A stretch of 64,000 nt of DNA from RHLJ01 sp965247355 (GTDB lineage: Bacteria > Bacteroidota > Rhodothermia > Balneolales > Balneolaceae): NCBI GenBank assembly GCA_965247355.1, contig OZ252011.1, positions 248,001 through 312,000 on the forward strand. Direction: 5' to 3'. Numbering within the stretch: the first letter of the stretch is position 1; each line of letters opens with the position of its first letter. A program made the translations under genes and the position numbers. The notes beneath the pieces were generated by a model that was not told where the DNA came from, searched no databases, and saw nothing but the letters and a program-made list of their open reading frames with translations. Positions 1 to 8,561 of this stretch are shown here, one piece after another.

Positions 1-91
1 TTTCGGCTTTCCAGCCAAAAGCCCATGAAGGCAAAGTTACTGCTCCGCCTGATGCAATCATCAGGGTTTTTAGTGCATCTCGTCGTTTCAT
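1..91 (-). CDS. Tat-like exported protein, N-terminus only (possibly gluconate 2-dehydrogenase subunit 3 family)
   Basis: Only the first 30 codons lie in the window; the gene runs off the left edge. The reading begins MKRRDALKTLMIASGGAV and continues to LPSWAFGW. That is a short basic region with twin arginines, a hydrophobic stretch and a plausible cleavage site, so export by the Tat route is likely. Short RR leaders of this kind begin gluconate 2-dehydrogenase subunit 3-like proteins in Bacteroidota, but the family call is inference from the leader alone. A 12-base palindrome (CTTTCATGAAAG, 114-125) sits upstream and may belong to its control region. Confidence 0.45.
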   Translation of the reverse strand, partial: MKRRDALKTLMIASGGAVTLPSWAFGWKAE

Positions 92-204
92 AAAATAAAA
101 TTGGTTAGAAGCGCTTTCATGAAAGTACACTTTTCGTAGGAAATGACAAGTTTGATTGCATATTATTTAGTAAAAAATTTTTATTAAATAGGACAGATAT
201 AAAA

Positions 205-226
205 AAAGCCTCATTTCTGAGGCTTT
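205..226 (-). terminator. Intrinsic terminator of the M28 peptidase gene
   Basis: A 9-bp perfect stem (AAAGCCTCA/TGAGGCTTT) closes a 4-base loop directly after the stop codon of the leftward peptidase gene. On the minus strand the T run of the 3' arm continues into a run of seven Ts. Confidence 0.85.
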
Positions 227-230
227 AAAA

Positions 231-1778
231 TTAATTACCACCGTCCCGGTTAATTGTTCTGGGAGTAGGCCACGTTCTTTGCTCACCATTTCGCGGATTG
301 ATTCCCAATACCGCTTTATCTCTTGGAGTGCTGTCGGGATCTTCACTAGCCATATAAGCTAAAATGGCAGTTAGAATGGCATTGTTCTGAACATCATCAA
401 ATACGATTTTATCGTAAGTATCACGATTAGTATGCCAGGTATAGGTACCATAATCCCAACTCAAAGAACTTAAAGAAAAAGCTGGAGCCCCTCTTGAAAG
501 GAAAGATGCATAATCAGATCCGCCACTAGCAGGTGTTCCGGGAAAAGTTGTTTCAATTTCGTTTTTATATTCACGGGGAACTGCCTCCAGCCAGCTTCCA
601 ATAAAATCGTAAGCATGAAGAAATCCCTGTCCTGAAATTCGAACAACTCTACCTGTTCCATTATCCTGATTAAAGACCGCCTGTACATTATCGGTGATTT
701 CAGGGTGATCTTCAGCAAATGCTCCCGATCCATTTAAACCCTGCTCTTCACTACCCCAGAGACCGACAATAATGGTTCTTTTAGGATTTGGATAAACTGT
801 TTTTAAAATTCGCGCAGCCTCCATCATGGTGATGGTTCCTGTTCCGTTATCCGTTGCACCGGTTCCTCCATCCCATGAATCGAAATGGGCAGAAAGGATT
901 ACATATTCTTCTGGTTTTTCTGTGCCGGGTATGGTAGCAATTGTGTTGAACGTTCCAACGGTACCTAAATCTTTGGATTCAGCTACTAGTTTAACCTTAG
1001 GTTTGTTACCATATTCGGCTAGTCTCCAAAGCAATCCATAATCTTCGAGTGAGATATCAACCATTGCAATATTCTCGGTTCGGGCGCCAAAAATTTTATT
1101 AACTCCAAACCCGTTTGACCAACGTGATTGAAAAATAGCAGCCGCTCCGGCTTTTTCAATTTCAGCAATGATGGTTCGGCTGTTAAAGCCACTTATAGCT
1201 ATGTTCTCATTCCACTGCTGAGTTTGGGCACGTCGTTCTTCTGTCATTTTTGAATATGATTCATCAGTAGCGTATTCCTCCCAATTATAATTAGGTCTTC
1301 CGGTAGGTTGTGGCATTGACACTAGTACAATTTTTCCTTTCACGGATGGAAGCCATGTATCAAAAGCTGCTTTATCTTCCCACATAGGTAGGTGAACAAC
1401 TTCAGCAGTTACTCCGCCGCGCTTTGTAGAAGGGCTCCACGCCATTTGCATTCCTTCCAAAGTAACGACCCGCGGTTCAATCAAATCAACATGAGTAACA
1501 CCCCTTTGCCATCCCTGCCATTTCCCCCATTCCTGATTCTCGGCAGAAATACCCCAATCTCCAAAAGTTTCAACTGCCCAATCATGAGCATTATCCATTT
1601 GTGGGGTACCGACCAGTCTTGGCCCGATAACATCCATTAATTCATGAGCAAGTTTCTTGAGGTGACTATTTTCTGTTGCTTCACTGATAATATTTTCTAC
1701 CACTTCTTCGGTAGTTTGGGCAATCGTAGTACCTGAAAGAAGTACGGCAATCAAAAGAAGAGAGGATATTTTTTTCAA
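231..1778 (-). CDS. Secreted M28-family metallopeptidase with PA-like insert
   Basis: A 515-residue exported zinc peptidase of the aminopeptidase/carboxypeptidase Q type. A signal peptide (about residues 1-20, ending TTIAQ) is followed by an N-terminal region with a PA-like insert (about 110-270) and the catalytic M28 domain. Di-zinc ligands are visible in order: AHFDSWD (His near 298), GATDNGTG, GSEEQG (catalytic Glu pair near 343), NQDNGTGR (Asp near 369) and TWHTNRDTYD (His near 448). It probably trims peptides outside the inner membrane. It is a single gene with its own terminator and is not in an operon with its neighbours. Exact substrate preference cannot be told. Confidence 0.88.
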   Translation of the reverse strand: MKKISSLLLIAVLLSGTTIAQTTEEVVENIISEATENSHLKKLAHELMDVIGPRLVGTPQMDNAHDWAVETFGDWGISAENQEWGKWQGWQRGVTHVDLIEPRVVTLEGMQMAWSPSTKRGGVTAEVVHLPMWEDKAAFDTWLPSVKGKIVLVSMPQPTGRPNYNWEEYATDESYSKMTEERRAQTQQWNENIAISGFNSRTIIAEIEKAGAAAIFQSRWSNGFGVNKIFGARTENIAMVDISLEDYGLLWRLAEYGNKPKVKLVAESKDLGTVGTFNTIATIPGTEKPEEYVILSAHFDSWDGGTGATDNGTGTITMMEAARILKTVYPNPKRTIIVGLWGSEEQGLNGSGAFAEDHPEITDNVQAVFNQDNGTGRVVRISGQGFLHAYDFIGSWLEAVPREYKNEIETTFPGTPASGGSDYASFLSRGAPAFSLSSLSWDYGTYTWHTNRDTYDKIVFDDVQNNAILTAILAYMASEDPDSTPRDKAVLGINPRNGEQRTWPTPRTINRDGGN

Positions 1779-1895
1779 AGAATCAGAATTTCGTTAAAGT
1801 TGGAGTACGAATATATCAACCATTACTACAAAGTTGTCATACGATTACGACTTTTAACGAAGTTGTAACTCTCTAAGGTAGAAGGAGTTTGGAGA

Positions 1896-4235
1896 TTATT
1901 TAAGAAGAATCATTTTGTTCGTTTTAACAAAATCTCCTGCTTTCAACTGATAAAAATAAATTCCCGATGGAGCATTTTGTGCATTCCACATAACTGTATG
2001 AGTACCGGATGCTAAAGTGCCATCAACGAGGGTAGCTACTTTTTGCCCCAAAGAATTAAATATTGAGAGCAAAACTGATGAGGAAGATGGTATTTGAAAT
2101 TCAATATTGGTACTTGGATTAAATGGATTGGGATAGTTTTGATTTAGAGAAAACTCAGACGGTGTGGATTTTATCCCTTCTTCATTATTGGTAACCAAAG
2201 CCTGCCCGTAAACAACCTTGTTCCAAACTCCGTGTTGACCGATTACTATCGGATTATCAGGATCTGAATCATCAATTGAATCAAACATTATTGAATAAGT
2301 GCCTGGAGCTGTAATAATGAAGCTTACATTTTGACTCCCGGTACCGTTATCTAGCCGAAGAGGTACTGAATTTATATCCTGATCAACGGTTGGAACATCA
2401 AACTCATAGACTACATGGAGAATTTGTCCCTGACTGACGGATAGATTCCAGTCTTTAACATTAAACCGCTGCCAACCGGAGCCGATTTCATCAAATCTGA
2501 CCGAGGTTGAAGCCAATTCTTCACCTGGTTGGCCGCTATTATCGTTATGTAGAGAGATTTGGAGAGTTCCTGAACCTTTAACTTCAATAAGCTCATTATT
2601 TGCTCCTTCTCCAGATACTACGAACAATTCGAGTGCATAAATAATGCCGTTTAATGGAGCAGTATATTTATTTGAAAATCCAAGACGACCAACCTGACTT
2701 GCATTATAGTAGGGGAGAGCCCAGTAAAATTTTGGAGTAGTACTAAAGGTACTGTCCGATCTAAGGGCGAAGGCCTGTTCTCCAGAAGAGTTAATTGTAA
2801 AAGGTAAGGTAGTAGTATTTGTTGACTCATTTGGGCTGGCCTGAGTATTTACCAGAACAATGAACGAGTTGTCATACTCCACACCGTTTTGGGTATTAAA
2901 AGTGACTCCGTTATTGAGTTTTGAAACTGTTTTTTTTGATCCTATTTGTGTGATGAGTCTTGCTTCGCCATTCTCACCATTCCATGAAACAGTCACACTC
3001 AAATTGCTTGCCTGCCCCAAACCGATATAGGAAATTCCACCTTGTTGTACATAGACTTCCTTATCTGTGAAGTTTGAACCTGTATTATCTATATCAGAAC
3101 TTTTATATCCTTTTAAAAAAGGATGCCCAAATCCATAGGCAGTGTTTCCTGCATTAACTTTGTCATTAATAAGGCTCGCGATCGCCCAATCCACCAAAAT
3201 ATCTTCAAACGATAGCCCGGAGTTTAAATCGGTCAGGACATCATTGATACCAGTAGCGCCGGAAGCAGCGGAACGGGTAAGTCGGCCTGCGTTTTGGAAA
3301 CCTAGTCGGTCCCATAAGTAACTGGCAAAAGAAGCAGCTCGGCCGTAATCAGGAAGGGTACTTCCACTACGGTTCCAACGGAATATAGGGACATTCGAAG
3401 ATTCGAGATAATCGCCAAAGCTATTGTGAGGAAAATACCCTGAAAGTAACGCTGCAAAATTAGACTGCCCTTCATTTATGAAGGTGAATTCATTTTTATT
3501 AAGTCGCTCATTATAATTAAAGTGAATGAGATGTTGATATTCGTGTGCTAATGTATTTAAGGGGTTTAACGGATTAATCTCTTCACCGTTAAATATGCCG
3601 GGATAGGAATCTATATATAAAATGTCTCTTTGATTACTTTCATATCCTGCAGGCAACTCTAATGTAGAGTACTGGTCTACACTGTAAAAGAATCCTGCTG
3701 TATAACCGCTGTTACTTTCTTCTGTCCATCCGTCTCTTATGTCAGTAATTAAAAAATCAACTAATCCATCACCATCTACATCGGGGGCATCTCCAAAAAC
3801 TTCATTCGAAAGCTCAATAATTCCTTTAGATGGATCGTATGAATTTGGTGCAGAAATATCTTCCAGATATTTAAAAATACTATCAGCTACATCTTCATTT
3901 ATGTGACCGTTATTTATTTCTGCGACTTCAAACCAAACCTGAGTTGCAGTTCCCTTACGCATTAATTTAAAACTTCTTGATTCGAATTCATTGGTCTCGA
4001 GATTACTTACCCAGAAACTTTTAATTTGTCCAACTTCATCTGTTACTACTTTCCTTTGTGAGCGTTGTAAAGGGGTAAGAGTTTTTAAAAATTCTGCTGA
4101 ATTCAGTTTGTCAGAAACATGGACAGGAACCGGTTTTGCCTTTTTATTTACAACCTGTTCTTTAACAGGTTTTGTTTGTGATAAAACAGGGAGAGAGAAG
4201 GCGACAAAAGTGAATATTAAAAAAATCTTCTTCAT
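1896..4235 (-). CDS. Secreted gluzincin-like protease with C-terminal sorting domain
   Basis: A 779-residue exported protein. I place the start at MKKIFLIFTFVAF, giving a clean signal peptide ending in SQ; an upstream in-frame Met would add 31 residues that overlap the preceding gene. Residues about 100-330 contain DVDGDGLVDF and NTLAHEYQHLIHFNYN, an HExxH zinc site, followed by FINEGQSNFAALL, whose Glu could be the third ligand as in M30/hyicolysin-like peptidases. The last 85 residues carry NYPNPFNPSTNIEFQ and end in KTNKMILLK, a type IX-style sorting domain, so the protein is probably released or anchored at the cell surface. It starts one base after the lipoprotein stop, implying co-translation. 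The peptidase family is inferred. Confidence 0.75.
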   Translation of the reverse strand: MKKIFLIFTFVAFSLPVLSQTKPVKEQVVNKKAKPVPVHVSDKLNSAEFLKTLTPLQRSQRKVVTDEVGQIKSFWVSNLETNEFESRSFKLMRKGTATQVWFEVAEINNGHINEDVADSIFKYLEDISAPNSYDPSKGIIELSNEVFGDAPDVDGDGLVDFLITDIRDGWTEESNSGYTAGFFYSVDQYSTLELPAGYESNQRDILYIDSYPGIFNGEEINPLNPLNTLAHEYQHLIHFNYNERLNKNEFTFINEGQSNFAALLSGYFPHNSFGDYLESSNVPIFRWNRSGSTLPDYGRAASFASYLWDRLGFQNAGRLTRSAASGATGINDVLTDLNSGLSFEDILVDWAIASLINDKVNAGNTAYGFGHPFLKGYKSSDIDNTGSNFTDKEVYVQQGGISYIGLGQASNLSVTVSWNGENGEARLITQIGSKKTVSKLNNGVTFNTQNGVEYDNSFIVLVNTQASPNESTNTTTLPFTINSSGEQAFALRSDSTFSTTPKFYWALPYYNASQVGRLGFSNKYTAPLNGIIYALELFVVSGEGANNELIEVKGSGTLQISLHNDNSGQPGEELASTSVRFDEIGSGWQRFNVKDWNLSVSQGQILHVVYEFDVPTVDQDINSVPLRLDNGTGSQNVSFIITAPGTYSIMFDSIDDSDPDNPIVIGQHGVWNKVVYGQALVTNNEEGIKSTPSEFSLNQNYPNPFNPSTNIEFQIPSSSSVLLSIFNSLGQKVATLVDGTLASGTHTVMWNAQNAPSGIYFYQLKAGDFVKTNKMILLK

Positions 4236-4236
4236 G

Positions 4237-4605
4237 TTATTCAGTAATAATCGTGTAGTAGTGAATCTGGAAATAAGTAATTGAACCTTTTTGGATGATG
4301 TTTCCATAGAGTTTAGCATTGGAACCATTTATATCAGGATAAGTTTGTTTGATAAATGTTTTATCACCCATCAGCTTATAGGATAGTGTGTCTGAAACGA
4401 AAATGGTTGGAACAGCGAAGGGCTCATTTCCGGAATAATTAAGTGCGCCTGAAATTTGGGTTAGTTCATAGACATTAGAGTTTTCAGAAAACTCCTTAGC
4501 AATTATATTTTCCTGAGCCGACGCAGTTTCGGTATTGCTTTTAGAAGATGAACACCCCAAAACTAAAAGTAGGGAAGCTATTGCTATAAAGAATTGTTTT
4601 TTCAA
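4237..4605 (-). CDS. Small lipoprotein of unknown function
   Basis: 122 residues with a short lipoprotein signal, KKQFFIAIASLLLVLGC, whose LVLGC lipobox makes Cys18 the lipidated residue. The mature part has a Ser/Thr-rich linker and then a small beta-rich domain (ISGALNYSGNEPFAVPTIFVS) that I do not recognise. Its stop codon is one base from the start of the large sorting-domain protease, so the two are probably one transcript. An accessory role for that protease is possible but unproven. Confidence 0.7.
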   Translation of the reverse strand: MKKQFFIAIASLLLVLGCSSSKSNTETASAQENIIAKEFSENSNVYELTQISGALNYSGNEPFAVPTIFVSDTLSYKLMGDKTFIKQTYPDINGSNAKLYGNIIQKGSITYFQIHYYTIITE

Positions 4606-4712
4606 AGAAGGTCTTGCTTATTGAATAAATTGAACTGCCAAAATACAGATTTGATTAGTAAGATTGATCTAAGTAATAACAAAAAAATTCTCTAGTTAGT
4701 ATAGTTGGTGTT

Positions 4713-4720
4713 TATATTTG
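4713..4720 (+). promoter_or_regulatory. Putative -7 promoter element for fructokinase
   Basis: TATATTTG matches the Bacteroidota TAnnTTTG -7 consensus and lies about 95 bases before the fructokinase start. No clear TTG -33 element is seen at the usual spacing. Confidence 0.45.
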
Positions 4721-4732
4721 AAAACGGTTTAA

Positions 4733-4748
4733 AAATTGCTAGCAATTT
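4733..4748. promoter_or_regulatory. 16-bp perfect palindrome, candidate operator
   Basis: AAATTGCTAGCAATTT is a perfect palindrome about 13 bases downstream of the TATATTTG element, where a bound repressor would block the start of transcription. The neighbouring genes are a sugar kinase and a sugar porter, so a sugar-responsive regulator of LacI type is a reasonable guess. No regulator gene is adjacent. Confidence 0.45.
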
Positions 4749-4815
4749 CAAGAAAAATATAGGATCATATCGGGTCGATAAAACAGGGGTAATTAGTATT
4801 TATTAAAGTGTGATT

Positions 4816-5697
4816 ATGAAAAAAGTAATTTGTTTTGGAGAAGTAATATGGGATGCCTTACCAAAAGGTATTTATTTGGGTGGTGCTCCGATAAACGTAG
4901 CTTTAAATCTGGATAATCTGGGAATAAATACCAGAATCATTAGCGCTGTGGGAAAAGACAGATTGGGTGGGCTCGCCTTAAAGTCAATTAAGCACAAAGG
5001 CTTAGATACAGACCTGATTCAAATTAACGAGCATCCGACCGGACTAGCCGAAGTTGAAATTGATGAAGAAGGGATTCCAACTTATACTATTCATGAGAAT
5101 ACAGCATGGGACTTTATTCAAATTACGGATGAAATAAAACAGCATGTTCAGGAGTCAGATTATTTAATGTTCGGTTCGCTCCCTTTCCGAAATAGTACTG
5201 GGGATACCATTAAAGAACTTCTTAAAGATTATGAAGGGAAAGTAATTGTAGATGTGAATTTCCGAAAACCATTTTACTCAGAAGAATTAATAGACGAGAT
5301 CCTTCATCTGGCTGATATTGTGAAGTTCAACAGAATAGAATTTGGTGAATTTTTAGGATGGAAAAATTTAGATAAAGACCACGAAGAAGCCTTAAGCTGG
5401 TTAGCTGAAGAATATAATATTGAAACTATTCTTTTATCTAGAGGAGAGAAGGGTGCGTATATTCTTCACAATGGAGAGATAGGGAAGAAAGGTCGTTATT
5501 ATGTAAAAGTTAAAGATACCGTAGGAGCAGGGGATGCATTTCTGGCTGGCGCTATTTATAGTATCATCAAAGGTAAGGATGCCTATGATACTGCTTGTTT
5601 TGCAAATGCAATAGGTGCATTTGTAACCAGCCGAAATGGTGCTACTCCTAATCTTGATATGTCTAAAATTGATATTTACCTGAAGTACGGTAAATAA
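4816..5697 (+). CDS. PfkB-family carbohydrate kinase, probable fructokinase
   Basis: A 293-residue ribokinase-fold sugar kinase that would phosphorylate cytosolic fructose or a similar hexose with ATP. The substrate-binding N-terminal motif is LGGAPINVALNL (about 21-32). The C-terminal PfkB signature DTVGAGDAFLAGAIY holds the catalytic Asp near 240. The N-terminus CFGEVIWDALPKG is typical of bacterial fructokinases. I use the ATG at 4816; a GTG two codons upstream is also in frame. It converges with a sugar porter 13 bases away, suggesting uptake then phosphorylation. A TAnnTTTG-like promoter and a palindromic operator candidate lie upstream. Substrate identity is inferred. Confidence 0.85.
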   Translation: MKKVICFGEVIWDALPKGIYLGGAPINVALNLDNLGINTRIISAVGKDRLGGLALKSIKHKGLDTDLIQINEHPTGLAEVEIDEEGIPTYTIHENTAWDFIQITDEIKQHVQESDYLMFGSLPFRNSTGDTIKELLKDYEGKVIVDVNFRKPFYSEELIDEILHLADIVKFNRIEFGEFLGWKNLDKDHEEALSWLAEEYNIETILLSRGEKGAYILHNGEIGKKGRYYVKVKDTVGAGDAFLAGAIYSIIKGKDAYDTACFANAIGAFVTSRNGATPNLDMSKIDIYLKYGK

Positions 5698-5710
5698 TCA
5701 GGAGATCGAC

Positions 5711-7129
5711 CTAGTCAATCCCCCAAAGTTTATTCATTTCTTCGAGTTTAAGTCCTTTTGTTTCGGGAACCATCTTAAATATGAAAAAGACGGATACCAG
5801 AGCAAAGAAGGCATAGATACCATAAGCACCTGACAGGCCTATTCCCGTGAGTAAGATTGGGAAGGTCATAGTGATTGCAAAATTGGCTACCCACTGTGAT
5901 AGTCCACTTACAGCAAGACCTGAGCCTCGCAGTTGGTTCGGGAACATTTCGCCAAGGTACACCCACATAACTGGTCCCCAGGAACCGTTGAAAAAAGCTA
6001 CATAAGCATTAGCCGCTATAAGTGCCAAAATACCCATTGCTCCTGAAAGTTGAAGGTCTCCATTAGCATCCAGAGTGGCTGTAAAAAAGGTCGCACACAT
6101 GATAGTCAAGGTAATAGCCATTCCAATGGAGCCTCCCCATAACAGAGGTTTTCTACCTAATTTATCGATCAGCGCCATAGAAACTAATACTGCACCAATA
6201 CTTACCGCTCCGGAAATCACATTAATCAAAAGTGCATCTCCCTCTGAAAATCCAACCGATTGCCAAAGAACGGCTCCGTAATAAAACACGACATTAATAC
6301 CTACTAACTGCTGGAATACGGCTAATCCAATTCCAACCCAGACAATAGGGCGAATTTTTTTTGTTACAGCATCAAGTAAGTCAGAAAGCTTTGGCTTTTC
6401 ATGCTTACCCAATGACTCATTAATCTCGGCAAGTTTTACTTCAGCGTCTTCTTCACCAAAAAGTTTAGTTAACACTTCCATAGCTTTTGGCTGGTTGTTG
6501 GAAACTGCAAAGAAACGTGGACTTTCAGGAATAAATAAAAGTGCAAAGAAGAATACAGTTGCCGGAATTAATTCCATCCAGAACATCCATCTCCACGCTT
6601 CATATCCCAACCAGAATTCAGAAAGAGCGGAACCTGCAAAATCAGCAAGAAAATAGTTACTCAAAAAAGCTACGAAGAGGCCCGTGATAATTGCTACCTG
6701 CTGGATAGAAGACAATCTACCCCGTAAATGAGCAGGAGCAATTTCAGAAATATAGGCAGGGGACATTACGCTGGCGGCACCCACAGCAAGGCCACCAATC
6801 ACTCTGAAGAAAATGAATGGCAATGAAGCATTAGCAATACCAGAGCCCCAGGCCGAAATTATAAAAAAAACAGAAGCACCTATCAGTAGCGTTCGGCGGC
6901 CAAATCTATCAGCCAGTCTGCCAGCGAAAAAAGCGCCAACCGCACAACCAAGTAACATTGAAGCTACATTAAAGCCGGTTGCTACACTATCTGAGTTAAA
7001 GGCTTCCTGAAGTCCGTCTACGGTTCCATTAATCACCCCACTATCAAATCCAAATAGCAACCCACCAAGAGTTGCAACCATTGTGATTAGCGTGATATAA
7101 AGATTGTTTTGTTTGTTCTGATTTGCCAT
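5711..7129 (-). CDS. MFS sugar porter (sugar:cation symporter type)
   Basis: A 472-residue inner-membrane transporter with 12 predicted membrane segments. Sugar-porter marks are all present: FDSGVINGT in helix 1, GRLADRFGRR in the first cytosolic loop, PESPRFF after helix 6, QQLVGINVVFYY in helix 7, LIDKLGRKP in the matching loop of the second half, and VPETKG near residue 457. These are the family signatures of XylE/GLUT-like symporters. Together with the convergent fructokinase it probably imports a hexose. Its 3' end is 13 bases from the kinase stop with no clear terminator between them. Confidence 0.9.
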   Translation of the reverse strand: MANQNKQNNLYITLITMVATLGGLLFGFDSGVINGTVDGLQEAFNSDSVATGFNVASMLLGCAVGAFFAGRLADRFGRRTLLIGASVFFIISAWGSGIANASLPFIFFRVIGGLAVGAASVMSPAYISEIAPAHLRGRLSSIQQVAIITGLFVAFLSNYFLADFAGSALSEFWLGYEAWRWMFWMELIPATVFFFALLFIPESPRFFAVSNNQPKAMEVLTKLFGEEDAEVKLAEINESLGKHEKPKLSDLLDAVTKKIRPIVWVGIGLAVFQQLVGINVVFYYGAVLWQSVGFSEGDALLINVISGAVSIGAVLVSMALIDKLGRKPLLWGGSIGMAITLTIMCATFFTATLDANGDLQLSGAMGILALIAANAYVAFFNGSWGPVMWVYLGEMFPNQLRGSGLAVSGLSQWVANFAITMTFPILLTGIGLSGAYGIYAFFALVSVFFIFKMVPETKGLKLEEMNKLWGID

Positions 7130-7217
7130 CGCCCTTTTTGGTTGGTTATAAAAAGCGACACAACATAAAAAACAGCTTCCTTATTTACTATATATAAATT
7201 TTCTCAAAGAATATGAC

Positions 7218-8018
7218 TTAAATATTCTCCAGAATTTCTACCAGACGCTCCCAGGATTTGTCACGAGCCAGTTTGTTAGGATGGTCAGATTCCAGTTCGG
7301 GATTATCTCCACTTCTCATGTATGCATGTCCTGCTCCTTCATAAATTTCGTATAGAAAAGGATTCTTAAATTCAGCCATAGCAGTTTCAGAAAATTCGAT
7401 GGTTGAATTAACTCGATTATCGTTGCCTCCATAAAAACCAAATACCGGAGCTTCAATGGTTTCATATTGTGCTTCTTCTCTTGGACCGGTTCCATAAAAT
7501 ACGAGTGCGGCTTCGATACCATCACCAGCATTGGTTGCAAAGCGAAAGGTTTGAGATCCACCCCAGCAAAAACCGACAACAGCAACTTTGCCGTTACCTG
7601 CATCCAGGGATTTAGCATACGCATGAACATTCAATAAATCTTCAGTCACAAAATCCGGATCAAGATCATAGATAGCTGATCGTGCCTCATCCGAAGTTGG
7701 GAAATCTGATGTCTTTTCAAAACCATCAACTGTATTTGAGATTAAATCCGGTGCAACAGCTATAAATCCTTTTTCTGCAAGTTGATCAGCAAAGCTACGC
7801 GCCCAGTCGTTTAGCCCACGATTCTCATGGATAACAATTAAGACCGTAGCATTTTCTGAAACTTCAGGATAAGCAACAAAGGTGTGTAGGGTTCTTCCAT
7901 TCGATTCGAGTTCAACCCATTCATGATGACGGGGTGAATTTTCTAGTTGTTCAATTGCGTAATCCTGAGCGATTACCTGCGTGCTTAGAAAAAACAGAGA
8001 AATAAGAAGCAATTTCAT
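7218..8018 (-). CDS. Exported dienelactone hydrolase family protein
   Basis: A 266-residue alpha/beta hydrolase with a signal peptide (MKLLLISLFFLSTQVIAQ), so it acts in the periplasm. The nucleophile elbow is GFCWGG, with Cys near 150 as in dienelactone hydrolases. The remaining triad members are probably Asp in GGNDNRV (near 198) and His in GAGHAYM (near 232). HENRGLNDW is the usual oxyanion-side motif. Family members hydrolyse lactones or small esters; the true substrate is unknown. It is a monocistronic unit divergent from the OsmC gene. Confidence 0.85.
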   Translation of the reverse strand: MKLLLISLFFLSTQVIAQDYAIEQLENSPRHHEWVELESNGRTLHTFVAYPEVSENATVLIVIHENRGLNDWARSFADQLAEKGFIAVAPDLISNTVDGFEKTSDFPTSDEARSAIYDLDPDFVTEDLLNVHAYAKSLDAGNGKVAVVGFCWGGSQTFRFATNAGDGIEAALVFYGTGPREEAQYETIEAPVFGFYGGNDNRVNSTIEFSETAMAEFKNPFLYEIYEGAGHAYMRSGDNPELESDHPNKLARDKSWERLVEILENI

Positions 8019-8126
8019 AATGAAAAGATTGATTGAGTTTGTAATCCTTCAATCTAACAAAACTTATCAGAATTAAAATTCCTTCTGCAATACCTGTATA
8101 TTCCACCCTCACTCAAACGAAGACTT

Positions 8127-8561
8127 ATGCAGATTCAGTTACACCGGCAGAATAAAGCCGTTCATTTAAAAGCATTGAACGAAGACGGGCATGAAGTTCA
8201 ACTTGATGGTTCGGAAAAGATAGGCGGTGAAAACCTTGGCTTTCGTCCTATGCAAATGTTGCTGGTAGCTTTGGGTTCTTGTGCCTCTATGGATGTGTTG
8301 TCCATCCTCCAAAAACAGAAACAAACCATAGATAGTTATTCGGTCTTTGTTGATGGAGAAAGAGAACCTGATGCTGTGCCTTCCTTATTTACTGATATCC
8401 ATGTGCGGTTTGAGTTTAATGGAGATATCGATGAGAAGAAAATCAAAAGAGCCATTAAACTTTCTATGGAAACCTATTGCTCGGTAACCAAAACACTGGA
8501 GAAAACTGCAAAAATCACTTCCTCATTTATTTTAAACGGACATGAAGAACAAAGAATTTGA
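8127..8561 (+). CDS. OsmC/Ohr-family protein
   Basis: A 144-residue OsmC-like protein. The two expected redox cysteines are visible, in GSCASMDVLSIL (near 51) and ETYCSVTKTL (near 117). The N-terminal DGSEKIGGENLGFRPMQMLL matches the family. OsmC proteins reduce organic hydroperoxides with cysteine pairs. The 3' end overlaps the next gene by 20 bases, so OsmC and the sulfhydrylase are almost certainly translated from one message. This links peroxide defence with sulfur amino acid synthesis. Confidence 0.88.
   Translation: MQIQLHRQNKAVHLKALNEDGHEVQLDGSEKIGGENLGFRPMQMLLVALGSCASMDVLSILQKQKQTIDSYSVFVDGEREPDAVPSLFTDIHVRFEFNGDIDEKKIKRAIKLSMETYCSVTKTLEKTAKITSSFILNGHEEQRI

Noticed and set aside
114..125. 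CTTTCATGAAAG palindrome before the partial Tat-exported protein
   Set aside because: Twelve bases without a mapped promoter are not enough to call an operator; noted in the gene entry.
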